A model generated the notes under the pieces. The model was not told where the DNA came from. It worked only from the letters and a program-made list of their open reading frames with translations, and did not search any database. From contig CAYOJD010000082.1 in the NCBI GenBank assembly GCA_964404205.1, positions 1-15,014 on the forward strand: a stretch of 15,014 bases of DNA. The letters are read 5' to 3'. Numbering within the stretch: position 1 is the first letter of the stretch; every line of letters starts with the position of its first letter. This document shows positions 7,156-14,080 of this stretch, piece after piece. The position numbers and the translations under genes were made by a program. The DNA comes from CAZWBR01 sp964404205 (GTDB taxonomy: Bacteria; Bacteroidota; Bacteroidia; Bacteroidales; Prolixibacteraceae).

Positions 7156-8031
7156 ATGTACACAAGAGCCAGACTGACTGCTTTAATCACCTTGCTTGCC
7201 CTTTTTTGGCCTTTCTTTCCGGAGGCTAACCCAATCGTTTCCGATTCGAAAATAATCGTCACAGATGCCGACAAAGCCATCCTTCAGGCCAAACTCGACA
7301 AGTTTGCTGCGCAACGCAGTTTGCCGATTGGTGAACTGATAATCAATATCGGGAAAGATTTTCTGGGTACGCCATACGTGGCCAAGACTCTTGACAAAAC
7401 CAACGAAGAAAATCTGGTTGTCAATCTTCGGGAACTCGACTGTACCACTTTTGTTGAAAACTGTCTGGCAATAGCACGCACGGTAAAAAGCAGTAAACCA
7501 AACTTCAAACAATTTATAACAGAACTCGAGAAGATTCGCTACCGCAATGGCAAAATGGATGGCTATGTCAGCCGGTTGCACTATTTCAGCGAATGGATTT
7601 CGAACAACGAATCGAAACGCCTGCTCGATGATGTTACTTTCCAACTGGGCGGCATAAGGATGCCTATCAACCTGAACTTAATGAGCACCAAGCCCGAAGC
7701 CTATCCGCAACTAAAAAGCAATGATAAATTAATTGAGCAGGTCAAAATAATCGAAACCGAACTTTCAGCCCGTATTTTTTTCTATATCCCTACGGCTAAG
7801 TTTGGCGATGCCGAAGCCGATATTCAGGACGGGGATATTGCTGCCATGACCAGCCCGATCGAAGGTATTGACGTGTTACACGTCGGGCTGATGTTTCGAA
7901 ACCAGAATCGAATATATTTCCTCCATGCATCATCGACCCAAAAAAAGGTAGTTATTACCGAAGAGCCCTTCGAACAATATCTTTCTGAAAGCAAAAGGAG
8001 TTCAGGAATCATGATTGCCCGCCCATTATAA
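7156..8031 (+). CDS. Secreted DUF1460 protein, N-acetylmuramoyl-L-alanine amidase-like
   Basis: A 291-residue protein matching DUF1460 (PF07313), a cysteine-peptidase-like (NlpC/P60-related) family thought to act on peptidoglycan. Likely nucleophile C96 in LRELDCTTFVENCLAIAR, and candidate catalytic histidines H242 in DVLHVGLMF and H257 in FLHASS. RNGKMDGYVSRLHYFSEWI (130-148) is also a family-like stretch. The N-terminus (MYTRARLTALITLLALFW) is a signal peptide or membrane anchor, so the protein is probably periplasmic; the cleavage site is unclear and no lipobox Cys is seen. I chose ATG 7156 because it places the charged residues directly before the hydrophobic core; a TTG at 7129 would add nine residues. 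It follows hisIE on the same strand with no terminator between, so it may be the last gene of the operon. Family assignment is good; substrate is unproven. Confidence 0.88.
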   Translation: MYTRARLTALITLLALFWPFFPEANPIVSDSKIIVTDADKAILQAKLDKFAAQRSLPIGELIINIGKDFLGTPYVAKTLDKTNEENLVVNLRELDCTTFVENCLAIARTVKSSKPNFKQFITELEKIRYRNGKMDGYVSRLHYFSEWISNNESKRLLDDVTFQLGGIRMPINLNLMSTKPEAYPQLKSNDKLIEQVKIIETELSARIFFYIPTAKFGDAEADIQDGDIAAMTSPIEGIDVLHVGLMFRNQNRIYFLHASSTQKKVVITEEPFEQYLSESKRSSGIMIARPL

Positions 8032-8145
8032 CCGCCTCGGCACATTTCACATCAATTTAATGTTAAATGTCGACAGGCATCGAAACCTTTTAAATCCCGC
8101 ACAGGTAATAAGGGTATCATTTTAACAACACAAATTTTCTTTATT

Positions 8146-8772
8146 ATGTCACTAATTGAAAAGTTAAATAAAAGATACGCAACGAAAAGTTTTGACCCAA
8201 CCAAAAAATTGACCCAACAGGAATTAAATAATGTATTGGAAGCTATCAGGTTGTCAGCCTCTTCGCTCGGACTTCAAGGTTACAGGGTATTGGTGGTCGA
8301 GAATCCTGAAATTCGCCAAAAACTGAAAGAAGTTTCCTGGAACCAGACACAAATTACCGATGCTTCGCATTTGCTGGTTTTTGCGGTCGACTACGATTTC
8401 AACGAAAAAGATGCAGATGATTATTTAAAATTGGTTTCGTCGACCCGCAACCTGCCACTCGAAACGCTTTCAGGCTATGCCGATATGGTTAAAGGTTCGC
8501 TTCAACGCCCCGCCGAGCAACTTGAATCCTGGCTGACACATCAGGCGTATATTGCTTTGGGATTTGGACTGGTAGCAGCAGCTGAGGCCGGAATCGACAG
8601 CTGTCCGATGGAAGGGTTCGACCCATCGGCCTATGATACTATTCTTTCGCTTGCCCAACTGGGGTTGAAAGCCAAAGTGGTGCTGGCTATTGGCCACCGC
8701 GCGGCTGACGACAAATATCAATCCCTTCCTAAAGTGAGGAGATCAAAAGAAGAGCTTTTTATTACAGTTTGA
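8146..8772 (+). CDS. NAD(P)H-dependent nitroreductase family oxidoreductase (NfsB type)
   Basis: An FMN-dependent nitroreductase-fold protein of 208 residues, likely a homodimer in the cytosol reducing quinones, nitro compounds or related acceptors with NAD(P)H. The N-terminal KRYATKSFDPTKKLT (9-23) matches the FMN-phosphate-binding start of NfsB (KRHSTKAFD); SASSLGLQGYRVLVVEN (37-53) matches the second FMN contact; CPMEGFDP (153-160) corresponds to the IEGFD motif of NfsB; and a basic KVRRSKEEL near the C-terminus binds FMN phosphate in relatives. It has no signal peptide. It stands alone: 114 bp after the DUF1460 gene and followed at once by a strong terminator. I could not find a good TAnnTTTG promoter in the upstream gap, so readthrough from the his operon is possible. 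The physiological substrate cannot be told from sequence. Confidence 0.92.
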   Translation: MSLIEKLNKRYATKSFDPTKKLTQQELNNVLEAIRLSASSLGLQGYRVLVVENPEIRQKLKEVSWNQTQITDASHLLVFAVDYDFNEKDADDYLKLVSSTRNLPLETLSGYADMVKGSLQRPAEQLESWLTHQAYIALGFGLVAAAEAGIDSCPMEGFDPSAYDTILSLAQLGLKAKVVLAIGHRAADDKYQSLPKVRRSKEELFITV

Positions 8773-8791
8773 TTTTTAGATAATGGATGAT

Positions 8792-8822
8792 AAAAGACCG
8801 GTTGACAGCCGGTCTTTTTTTT
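8792..8822 (+). terminator. Rho-independent terminator after the nitroreductase gene
   Basis: A perfect 10-bp inverted repeat, AAAAGACCGG (8792-8801) and CCGGTCTTTT (8809-8818), with a 7-nt loop TTGACAG, runs into eight T residues (8815-8822). It starts 20 bp after the nitroreductase stop and separates the his/nitroreductase side from the cellobiose locus. Confidence 0.93.
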
Positions 8823-8970
8823 GCATTATCGATGTTCGAATAATTTATATTTATTTTAAACAATTGTCAATCCCAAACCATTAACTACTGATTTCATATT
8901 AGTTGCAAATAAACTACACCAAAAACAGGTCGTCTTGTTTCAACAACAAAAGAATTCGTTTTTTCTGTTT

Positions 8971-8999
8971 TTGAATCTTGATTTTTAGTTATACTTTTG
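8971..8999 (+). promoter_or_regulatory. Predicted Bacteroidota-type sigma-ABfr promoter of the regulator/cellobiose operon
   Basis: The -7 element TACTTTTG (8992-8999) matches the Bacteroidota consensus TAnnTTTG exactly. A -33 element TTG (8971-8973, in a TTTTTG run) lies 18 bp upstream, within the usual range. It sits in the AT-rich gap after the nitroreductase terminator and 66 bp before the start of the NrtR-like gene, and is the only convincing promoter match seen in the window. The rest of that gap (8823-8967) is AT-rich and holds nothing I recognise. Confidence 0.7.
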
Positions 9000-9010
9000 G
9001 CTTAACCAAC

Positions 9011-9030
9011 TAAGTGTACACAAAACACTA
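9011..9030. promoter_or_regulatory. Candidate operator: inverted repeat between promoter and regulator start
   Basis: The arms AGTGT (9013-9017) and ACACT (9025-9029) form an inverted repeat with a 7-bp spacer, and GTGTACAC (9014-9021) is a nested 8-bp perfect palindrome. It begins 12 bp after the -7 box, where a bound repressor could block transcription. NrtR-family regulators bind short palindromes and are often autoregulated; that this is the site of the adjacent gene product is inference. Confidence 0.45.
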
Positions 9031-9065
9031 AATGAAAAAAATGTCTAATACTTACGATTGAACAA

Positions 9066-9800
9066 ATGCCGCAATTAAGCAAGCACTTTTCTGTAGACTG
9101 CGTAATATTTGGTTTTGACTTTGAACAGCTCAATGTTCTTTTGGTAGAAAGAATATTGGTAGAACCGGAAAGCGGGCACCAGTTGGTTGCCGATTTGACC
9201 TTGGCCGGCAACCATGTTTTCGACGATGAAGATCTCGACGATGCCGCCCAGCGAATCCTTTACGACCTGACCGGACTGAAAAATATCTATCTCGAACAGT
9301 TTAAAGTTTTTGGCAACCCCCGTCGCCTCGAAAAGCCGGCCGACCAGTTATGGCTTGCCCATACCGGCCGCGACCCTAAAAGCCGAATCATTACCACCGG
9401 ATACTTCTCGCTGCTGAACACCAAAAAAGTAACCATCGAGTGGCGCGGCCGTAACGTAAAATGGCATCCCGTCGATCAGATCAAAGAACTGGCTTTCGAC
9501 CATAAGGAAATTCTTGACGAAGCACTGAAAGCACTTCGGAACAAACTTAAACAGGAGCCCATCGGTTTCGAACTGTTGCCCGAAAAATTTACCCTTTCGC
9601 AGATGCAGAAACTTTACGAAATTATTCTGGGCGTTGAACTCGACAAACGCAACTTCCGCAAAAAAGTATCGCGAATGAAATATCTCGAACAACTGGAAGA
9701 AAAACAGATCGGGGTCAACCACAAACCCGGCCGCCTGTACCATTTCAACAAAGAGATTTACGAACAGTCAAAAGTGGAAATATTTGACTTTACCGTCTGA
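9066..9800 (+). CDS. NrtR/AraR-like transcriptional regulator (Nudix-like sensor plus winged helix)
   Basis: A 244-residue cytosolic regulator. The N-terminal Nudix-fold domain (about 8-155) keeps VDCVIFGFD and LNVLLVER, but the Nudix box (48-71, from G48 to G70-L71) is degenerate: the canonical REUxEExGU reads R-I-L-Y-D-L-T-G-L, so two of the three metal-binding Glu are replaced by Ile and Leu and the third by Asp. This fits a ligand sensor without hydrolase activity. The C-terminal winged-helix domain (about 168-240) has FELLPEKFTLSQMQKLYE (168-185) and LDKRNFRKKVSRM (192-204), typical of NrtR-family regulators. The Bacteroides arabinose regulator AraR is a characterised relative type. The gene lies 30 bp upstream of the cellobiose phosphorylase gene with no terminator between, so it probably controls that locus and itself; the effector may be a cellobiose-derived sugar (inference). 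Confidence 0.88.
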   Translation: MPQLSKHFSVDCVIFGFDFEQLNVLLVERILVEPESGHQLVADLTLAGNHVFDDEDLDDAAQRILYDLTGLKNIYLEQFKVFGNPRRLEKPADQLWLAHTGRDPKSRIITTGYFSLLNTKKVTIEWRGRNVKWHPVDQIKELAFDHKEILDEALKALRNKLKQEPIGFELLPEKFTLSQMQKLYEIILGVELDKRNFRKKVSRMKYLEQLEEKQIGVNHKPGRLYHFNKEIYEQSKVEIFDFTV

Positions 9801-9830
9801 TCATTAATATTTAACAGCTATAAAAAAATC

Positions 9831-12266
9831 ATGAAATTCGGATTCTTCGACGACCTCAACCGCGAATATGTCATCAATAACCCGCGGACTCCTTTTCCCT
9901 GGATTAACTACCTCGGTCAGGAAGATTTTTTCTCACTCGTTTCGAACACTTCGGGCGGTTACAGCTTTTATAAAGATGCCCGTCTGCGCCGCATCACCCG
10001 TTATCGCTACAACAATGTACCCATCGACAATGGCGGAAAATATTTCTACATCAAAGAGGGAGATAAAATCTGGTCGCCGGGATGGAAACCGGTTAAAACC
10101 GAACTCGACAGTTACAGCTGCCGCCACGGGCTGGGCTATACCATCATCAACGGACAACTGAATGGCCTCGAAGCCGAAACCCTCTTTTTTGTCCCGCTTG
10201 GTTACAAAGGCGAAGTACAAAAGCTTTCGCTGAAAAACCATTCAACCGAAACAAAAAAATTCCAGCTCTTCTCGCTTGTCGAGTGGAACCTTTGGAACGC
10301 CCTCGACGATATGACCAACTTCCAGCGCAATTTCTCGACCGGCGAAGTGGAGATTGAAGGCTCTGTAATTTACCATAAAACCGAGTACAAAGAACGCCGC
10401 GACCATTACGCCTTCTACTCGGTCAATGCCCCTATCGATGGTTTCGACACCGACCGCGAAACCTTTATTGGCCTCTACAACGGATTCGAAATGCCCGACG
10501 TGGTAGCTGATGGACAATCGCGCAACAGCGAAGCACACGGCTGGTCACCTATTGCCTCACACAGCCTCAACATCGAGCTAAAACCGGGCGAAAGCCGCGA
10601 TTTGGTTTTCATTCTGGGCTATGTCGAAAACCCGCAGGAGGAGAAATTCTCGGCCCCGCTGGTAGTCAACAAAACCAAGGCCTACGCCATGATGGAGAAT
10701 TTCAGCAACAGCCAAAAGGTTGAAGTGGCTTTCGCCGAACTGAAAAAATACTGGGAAGAAAAACTCTCGGTGTACGAAATCAAAAACAGCGACCCACGCC
10801 TCGAACGCATGGTCAATATCTGGAACCCCTACCAGTGCATGATTACCTTTAACTTCTCGCGCAGCGCCTCCTATTTCGAATCGGGTATTGGCCGTGGAAT
10901 GGGATTCCGCGATTCGAACCAGGATTTGATAGGCTTTGTACACATGGCTCCCGAAAGGGCCCGCCAGCGCATTATCGATATTGCCAGCACCCAGTTTGAA
11001 GATGGCGGTGCCTACCACCAATATCAGCCATTGACCAAACGGGGCAACAATGAAATTGGCGGCAACTTTAACGACGACCCGCTATGGCTTATCCTCTCCG
11101 TTTCGGCCTATATCAAGGAAACCGGCGACTGGAAAATACTCGACGAACCGGTACCGTTCGATAACGACTGGAGCAAAGCCACTCCCCTTTTCGACCACTT
11201 GCGCCGCTCGTTCTATCATGTGGTAAACCATTTGGGCGAACATGGACTGCCACTGATTGGCCGCGCCGACTGGAACGACTGTCTAAACCTCAACTGCTTC
11301 TCGAACAACCCCGACGAATCGTTTCAAACCACCGAAAACAAAGAGGGTGGCAAAGCCGAATCGGTGATGATTGCCGGTTTATTTGTGCTTTACGGCGGCG
11401 AATTTGTTAAACTGTGCCAGGAGCTGAAACGCGACAGCGAGGCTTCGGAAGCCGAAAAACAGGTGGCCAAAATGGTGAAAGCCATTGACCAACATGGCTG
11501 GGATGGCGAGTGGTTCCTGCGGGCCTACAACCATTTTGGCGGGAAAATTGGCTCGAACGAAAACGAAGAGGGCAAAATATTTATCGAATCGCAAGGTTTC
11601 TGCATTATGGCAGGCGTGGGGGTTAACGATGGCCGTGCCAAACAAGCCCTCGAAGCGGTGAACGAACGGCTGGCCTGCCAGTATGGCATCGTACTCAACA
11701 ATCCGGCCTTTACCAAATACTACATCGAGATGGGCGAAATATCGACCTATCCGAAAGGGTACAAGGAGAATGCCGGTATTTTCTGCCACAACAACCCATG
11801 GATTATGATTGCCGAAACATTGGTGGGCAATGGCGACCGCGCTTTCGATTACTATACCCGCATCGCCCCCTCTTATCTCGAAGAGATTAGCGACCTGCAC
11901 AAAACCGAGCCTTACGTTTACGCGCAAATGGTGGCCGGTAAAGATGCCTTCAAACCGGGCGAGGCCAAAAACAGCTGGCTTACCGGTACCGCAGCATGGA
12001 ACTACTATGCCATCACCCAATATATCCTGGGCATTCAGCCCGATTATCACGGACTAAAAGTAAACCCGGTTATCCCGAAAGATTGGACAGGCTTTACCGT
12101 TAGCCGTCGTTTCCGCAATGCCACTTACAACATAGAAGTAAAAAACCCGAACGGTGTAAGTTGTGGTATTTCCCAAATGTTGGTCGATGGGAAAGCGGTC
12201 GAAGGCAATATTATCCCAATTTTAGGCGATGGCCAAACCCACGAAGTACAAATTATATTAGGATAA
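9831..12266 (+). CDS. Cellobiose phosphorylase (GH94)
   Basis: Cytosolic GH94 enzyme that splits cellobiose with phosphate into alpha-glucose-1-phosphate and glucose, saving one ATP per disaccharide compared with hydrolysis. Its 811 residues match the length of characterised cellobiose phosphorylases. From memory it aligns almost end to end with the Cellulomonas (Cellvibrio) gilvus enzyme: MKFGFFDDLNREYVI at the start, GGYSFYKDARLRRITRYRYN (42-61), RHGLGY (98-103), ESGIGRGMGFRDSNQDLIGF (350-369), QYQPLTKRGNNEIG (397-410), GRADWNDCLNLNCF (477-490) and the late KENAGIFCHNNPW segment. The general acid should be the second Asp of DWND (D483, equal to D490 in C. gilvus). It has no signal peptide. 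Cellodextrin, cellobionate or chitobiose phosphorylases are alternatives within GH94, but the overall match favours cellobiose. The GH9 gene starts 4 bp after its stop. Confidence 0.95.
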   Translation: MKFGFFDDLNREYVINNPRTPFPWINYLGQEDFFSLVSNTSGGYSFYKDARLRRITRYRYNNVPIDNGGKYFYIKEGDKIWSPGWKPVKTELDSYSCRHGLGYTIINGQLNGLEAETLFFVPLGYKGEVQKLSLKNHSTETKKFQLFSLVEWNLWNALDDMTNFQRNFSTGEVEIEGSVIYHKTEYKERRDHYAFYSVNAPIDGFDTDRETFIGLYNGFEMPDVVADGQSRNSEAHGWSPIASHSLNIELKPGESRDLVFILGYVENPQEEKFSAPLVVNKTKAYAMMENFSNSQKVEVAFAELKKYWEEKLSVYEIKNSDPRLERMVNIWNPYQCMITFNFSRSASYFESGIGRGMGFRDSNQDLIGFVHMAPERARQRIIDIASTQFEDGGAYHQYQPLTKRGNNEIGGNFNDDPLWLILSVSAYIKETGDWKILDEPVPFDNDWSKATPLFDHLRRSFYHVVNHLGEHGLPLIGRADWNDCLNLNCFSNNPDESFQTTENKEGGKAESVMIAGLFVLYGGEFVKLCQELKRDSEASEAEKQVAKMVKAIDQHGWDGEWFLRAYNHFGGKIGSNENEEGKIFIESQGFCIMAGVGVNDGRAKQALEAVNERLACQYGIVLNNPAFTKYYIEMGEISTYPKGYKENAGIFCHNNPWIMIAETLVGNGDRAFDYYTRIAPSYLEEISDLHKTEPYVYAQMVAGKDAFKPGEAKNSWLTGTAAWNYYAITQYILGIQPDYHGLKVNPVIPKDWTGFTVSRRFRNATYNIEVKNPNGVSCGISQMLVDGKAVEGNIIPILGDGQTHEVQIILG

Positions 12267-12270
12267 CCGC

Positions 12271-13995
12271 ATGAAAAGAACAACACAATTTATCGGACTT
12301 ACACTGGTTGTAACACTGTTGGCTTCGTGTGCGGGTAAACAACTCTCCATTTCGAATGGGGCACAGGCCAAAATCAAAGCCAATCAGTTAGACTATTATA
12401 TTGGAAATCCCAAAAAAGCTATCGTTCCCGGTGAGGGGAAAAGTGAGTTTTTTCTGGTCGATGAAACAACAGGTAAGATAGTTTTTACAGGAACTCTACC
12501 CGAAGGAAAACTTTTTGAACCAGCAGGGGAAGTGGTAGCCATTGCCGATTTCAGCTCTTTCGAGCAACCCGGCACCTATCGTTTAGCGGTGAACGACTCG
12601 CTCTTCTCCAACCCTTTTCGAATTGAAATGCAGCCTGCAACTAAAGTAACCCGTGCAGCCATCAAGGCACTATGGTACAACCGGGCCGGCTACACCATTC
12701 CCGAAAACTACGGTGGCAAATGGGCCCGCGCAGCCGGCCACCCCGACACGCTGGTTTTTGTCCACGAATCGGCTGCCACGAAGGCCCGCCCGGCAGGATT
12801 TACATTTTCATCCCCGAAAGGGTGGTACGATGCAGGCGATTACAACAAGTACATCGTCAATTCGGCCATTACCACCTACACCATGATGGAAGCCTACCAC
12901 TATTACAAAGGCTATTTCGATTCGCTAAAAGTTGATTTTCCGGAAAACGGCAACAACCTGCCCGACCTGCTCGACGAAACCCTCTACAATCTTCGCTGGA
13001 TGATAACCATGCAGGACCCGAACGACGGTGGCGTGTACCACAAGTTGACCAACAAATCGTTTGACGGGATGGTAATGCCCGACCAGTGCCACAACGAGCG
13101 CTATGTGGTACAGAAAAATACGGCAGCCACGCTCGACTATGCGGCCACGATGGCCCGTTCGGCAAGGCTATTCAAAGGGTTCGAAAGCCAACTGCCAGGC
13201 TGGGGCGACTCCTGTTTGGTTGCCGCAAAAAAAGCGTGGGACTGGGCCATTCAAAATCCCGACATCACCTATCAGCAGCCCGGCGATATTTTTACCGGCG
13301 GCTATGGCGACCATCAACTAACGGACGAATGGTTTTGGGCGGCCTGCGAACTTTGGCTGGCCACCGGCGACGAAGCCTACAAAGCCAAAATTGCGGTTGC
13401 GAAAAACGAAATCAAAGCCCCCGACTGGGGAGATGTCTATACTTTAGGTGCCATCTCGTTGTTAAGCAGTAATGGTGCCGATGCACAATTGGCCAAAGAG
13501 GGATTGCTTGCACTGGCCGATTCCTTGACAACCGTTCAGCAACAATCGGCCTACAACACCTCGATTACCCGGTTCCGCTGGGGGAGCAACTCCGATGTGG
13601 CCAACTATGGCATGGTGAAACTGGTGGCTTACCGTCAAACCGGCGACCGCAAATACCTTGAATCGGCACTTTACGATATGGATTATATTCTCGGTGCCAA
13701 TGCTACCGGTTACTGTTTTGTGACGGGTTTCGGAACCCGCTCGCCCATGAATATCCACCACCGTCCGTCGGCAGCCGATGGCATCGAAGCGCCTATCCCG
13801 GGCTTTTTGTCGGGCGGGCCTAACCTTTCGGTGATGACCGATTGCGACAGCACCGGCCGCAGCCCCTACCCTGCCGCCTCGTTTCAGGATATGCTTTGCA
13901 GCTATTCGACCAACGAAATTGCCATTAACTGGAACGCCCCGCTGATTTTCCTCTCGGGAGGCATTGATGCGGAAATTCTTTCCACCCAAAAATAA
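12271..13995 (+). CDS. GH9 family glucanase, lipoprotein
   Basis: Inverting GH9 glycoside hydrolase (574 residues) acting on cellulose, cellodextrins or other beta-1,4-glucans. A lipoprotein signal ends in LLASC with lipid-bearing C20. No acidic residues follow the Cys (CAGKQLS), so the Bacteroidota surface-export signal is not evident and a periplasm-facing anchor is more likely (inference). An N-terminal Ig-like domain (about 35-120, CelD_N type) precedes the (alpha/alpha)6 catalytic domain (about 125-572). Catalytic motifs: GWYDAGDYNKY (184-194) with the base/nucleophile aspartates of DAGD (187-190), NIHHRPS (494-500), and YSTNEIAINWNAPL (545-558) with the acid E549. No carbohydrate-binding module or C-terminal sorting domain is seen. 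It is tightly coupled to the cellobiose phosphorylase gene, so release of cellobiose or short cellodextrins is the likely role; endo versus exo action cannot be told. Confidence 0.94.
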   Translation: MKRTTQFIGLTLVVTLLASCAGKQLSISNGAQAKIKANQLDYYIGNPKKAIVPGEGKSEFFLVDETTGKIVFTGTLPEGKLFEPAGEVVAIADFSSFEQPGTYRLAVNDSLFSNPFRIEMQPATKVTRAAIKALWYNRAGYTIPENYGGKWARAAGHPDTLVFVHESAATKARPAGFTFSSPKGWYDAGDYNKYIVNSAITTYTMMEAYHYYKGYFDSLKVDFPENGNNLPDLLDETLYNLRWMITMQDPNDGGVYHKLTNKSFDGMVMPDQCHNERYVVQKNTAATLDYAATMARSARLFKGFESQLPGWGDSCLVAAKKAWDWAIQNPDITYQQPGDIFTGGYGDHQLTDEWFWAACELWLATGDEAYKAKIAVAKNEIKAPDWGDVYTLGAISLLSSNGADAQLAKEGLLALADSLTTVQQQSAYNTSITRFRWGSNSDVANYGMVKLVAYRQTGDRKYLESALYDMDYILGANATGYCFVTGFGTRSPMNIHHRPSAADGIEAPIPGFLSGGPNLSVMTDCDSTGRSPYPAASFQDMLCSYSTNEIAINWNAPLIFLSGGIDAEILSTQK

Positions 13996-14022
13996 TTTTT
14001 CCTAAGGTAATGGGGAGATAAC

Positions 14023-14063
14023 AATCCCTGCCCCGGTCTATGACCCAGGCAGGGATTTTTTTT
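14023..14063 (+). terminator. Rho-independent terminator after the GH9 gene
   Basis: The arms AATCCCTGCC (14023-14032) and GGCAGGGATT (14048-14057) are perfectly complementary over 10 bp. Inside them GGTC (14035-14038) and GACC (14042-14045) extend the stem after a small internal loop. Eight T residues follow (14056-14063). It closes the cellobiose operon 28 bp after the GH9 stop. On the minus strand the hairpin is not followed by a T tract, so it does not look like an intrinsic terminator for the convergent gene. Confidence 0.92.
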
Positions 14064-14080
14064 GATTTCGCGTCTTCAGC

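Noticed and set aside
8042..8070. Inverted repeat ACATTT / AAATGT after the DUF1460 gene as a possible terminator
   Set aside because: Only 6 bp, AT-rich, 17-nt loop and no T tract; too weak to call.
8032..8145. Promoter for the nitroreductase gene
   Set aside because: No TAnnTTTG with a spaced TTG was found in the gap; the nearest AT-rich candidates miss key positions.
11379..12050. 223-residue open frame on the minus strand inside the GH94 gene
   Set aside because: Lies fully antisense to a strongly conserved coding region, has no recognisable domain, and such frames arise from codon bias in long GC-moderate genes.
13462..13989. 175-residue minus-strand frame inside the GH9 gene
   Set aside because: Antisense shadow of the conserved GH9 catalytic domain; no recognisable protein features.
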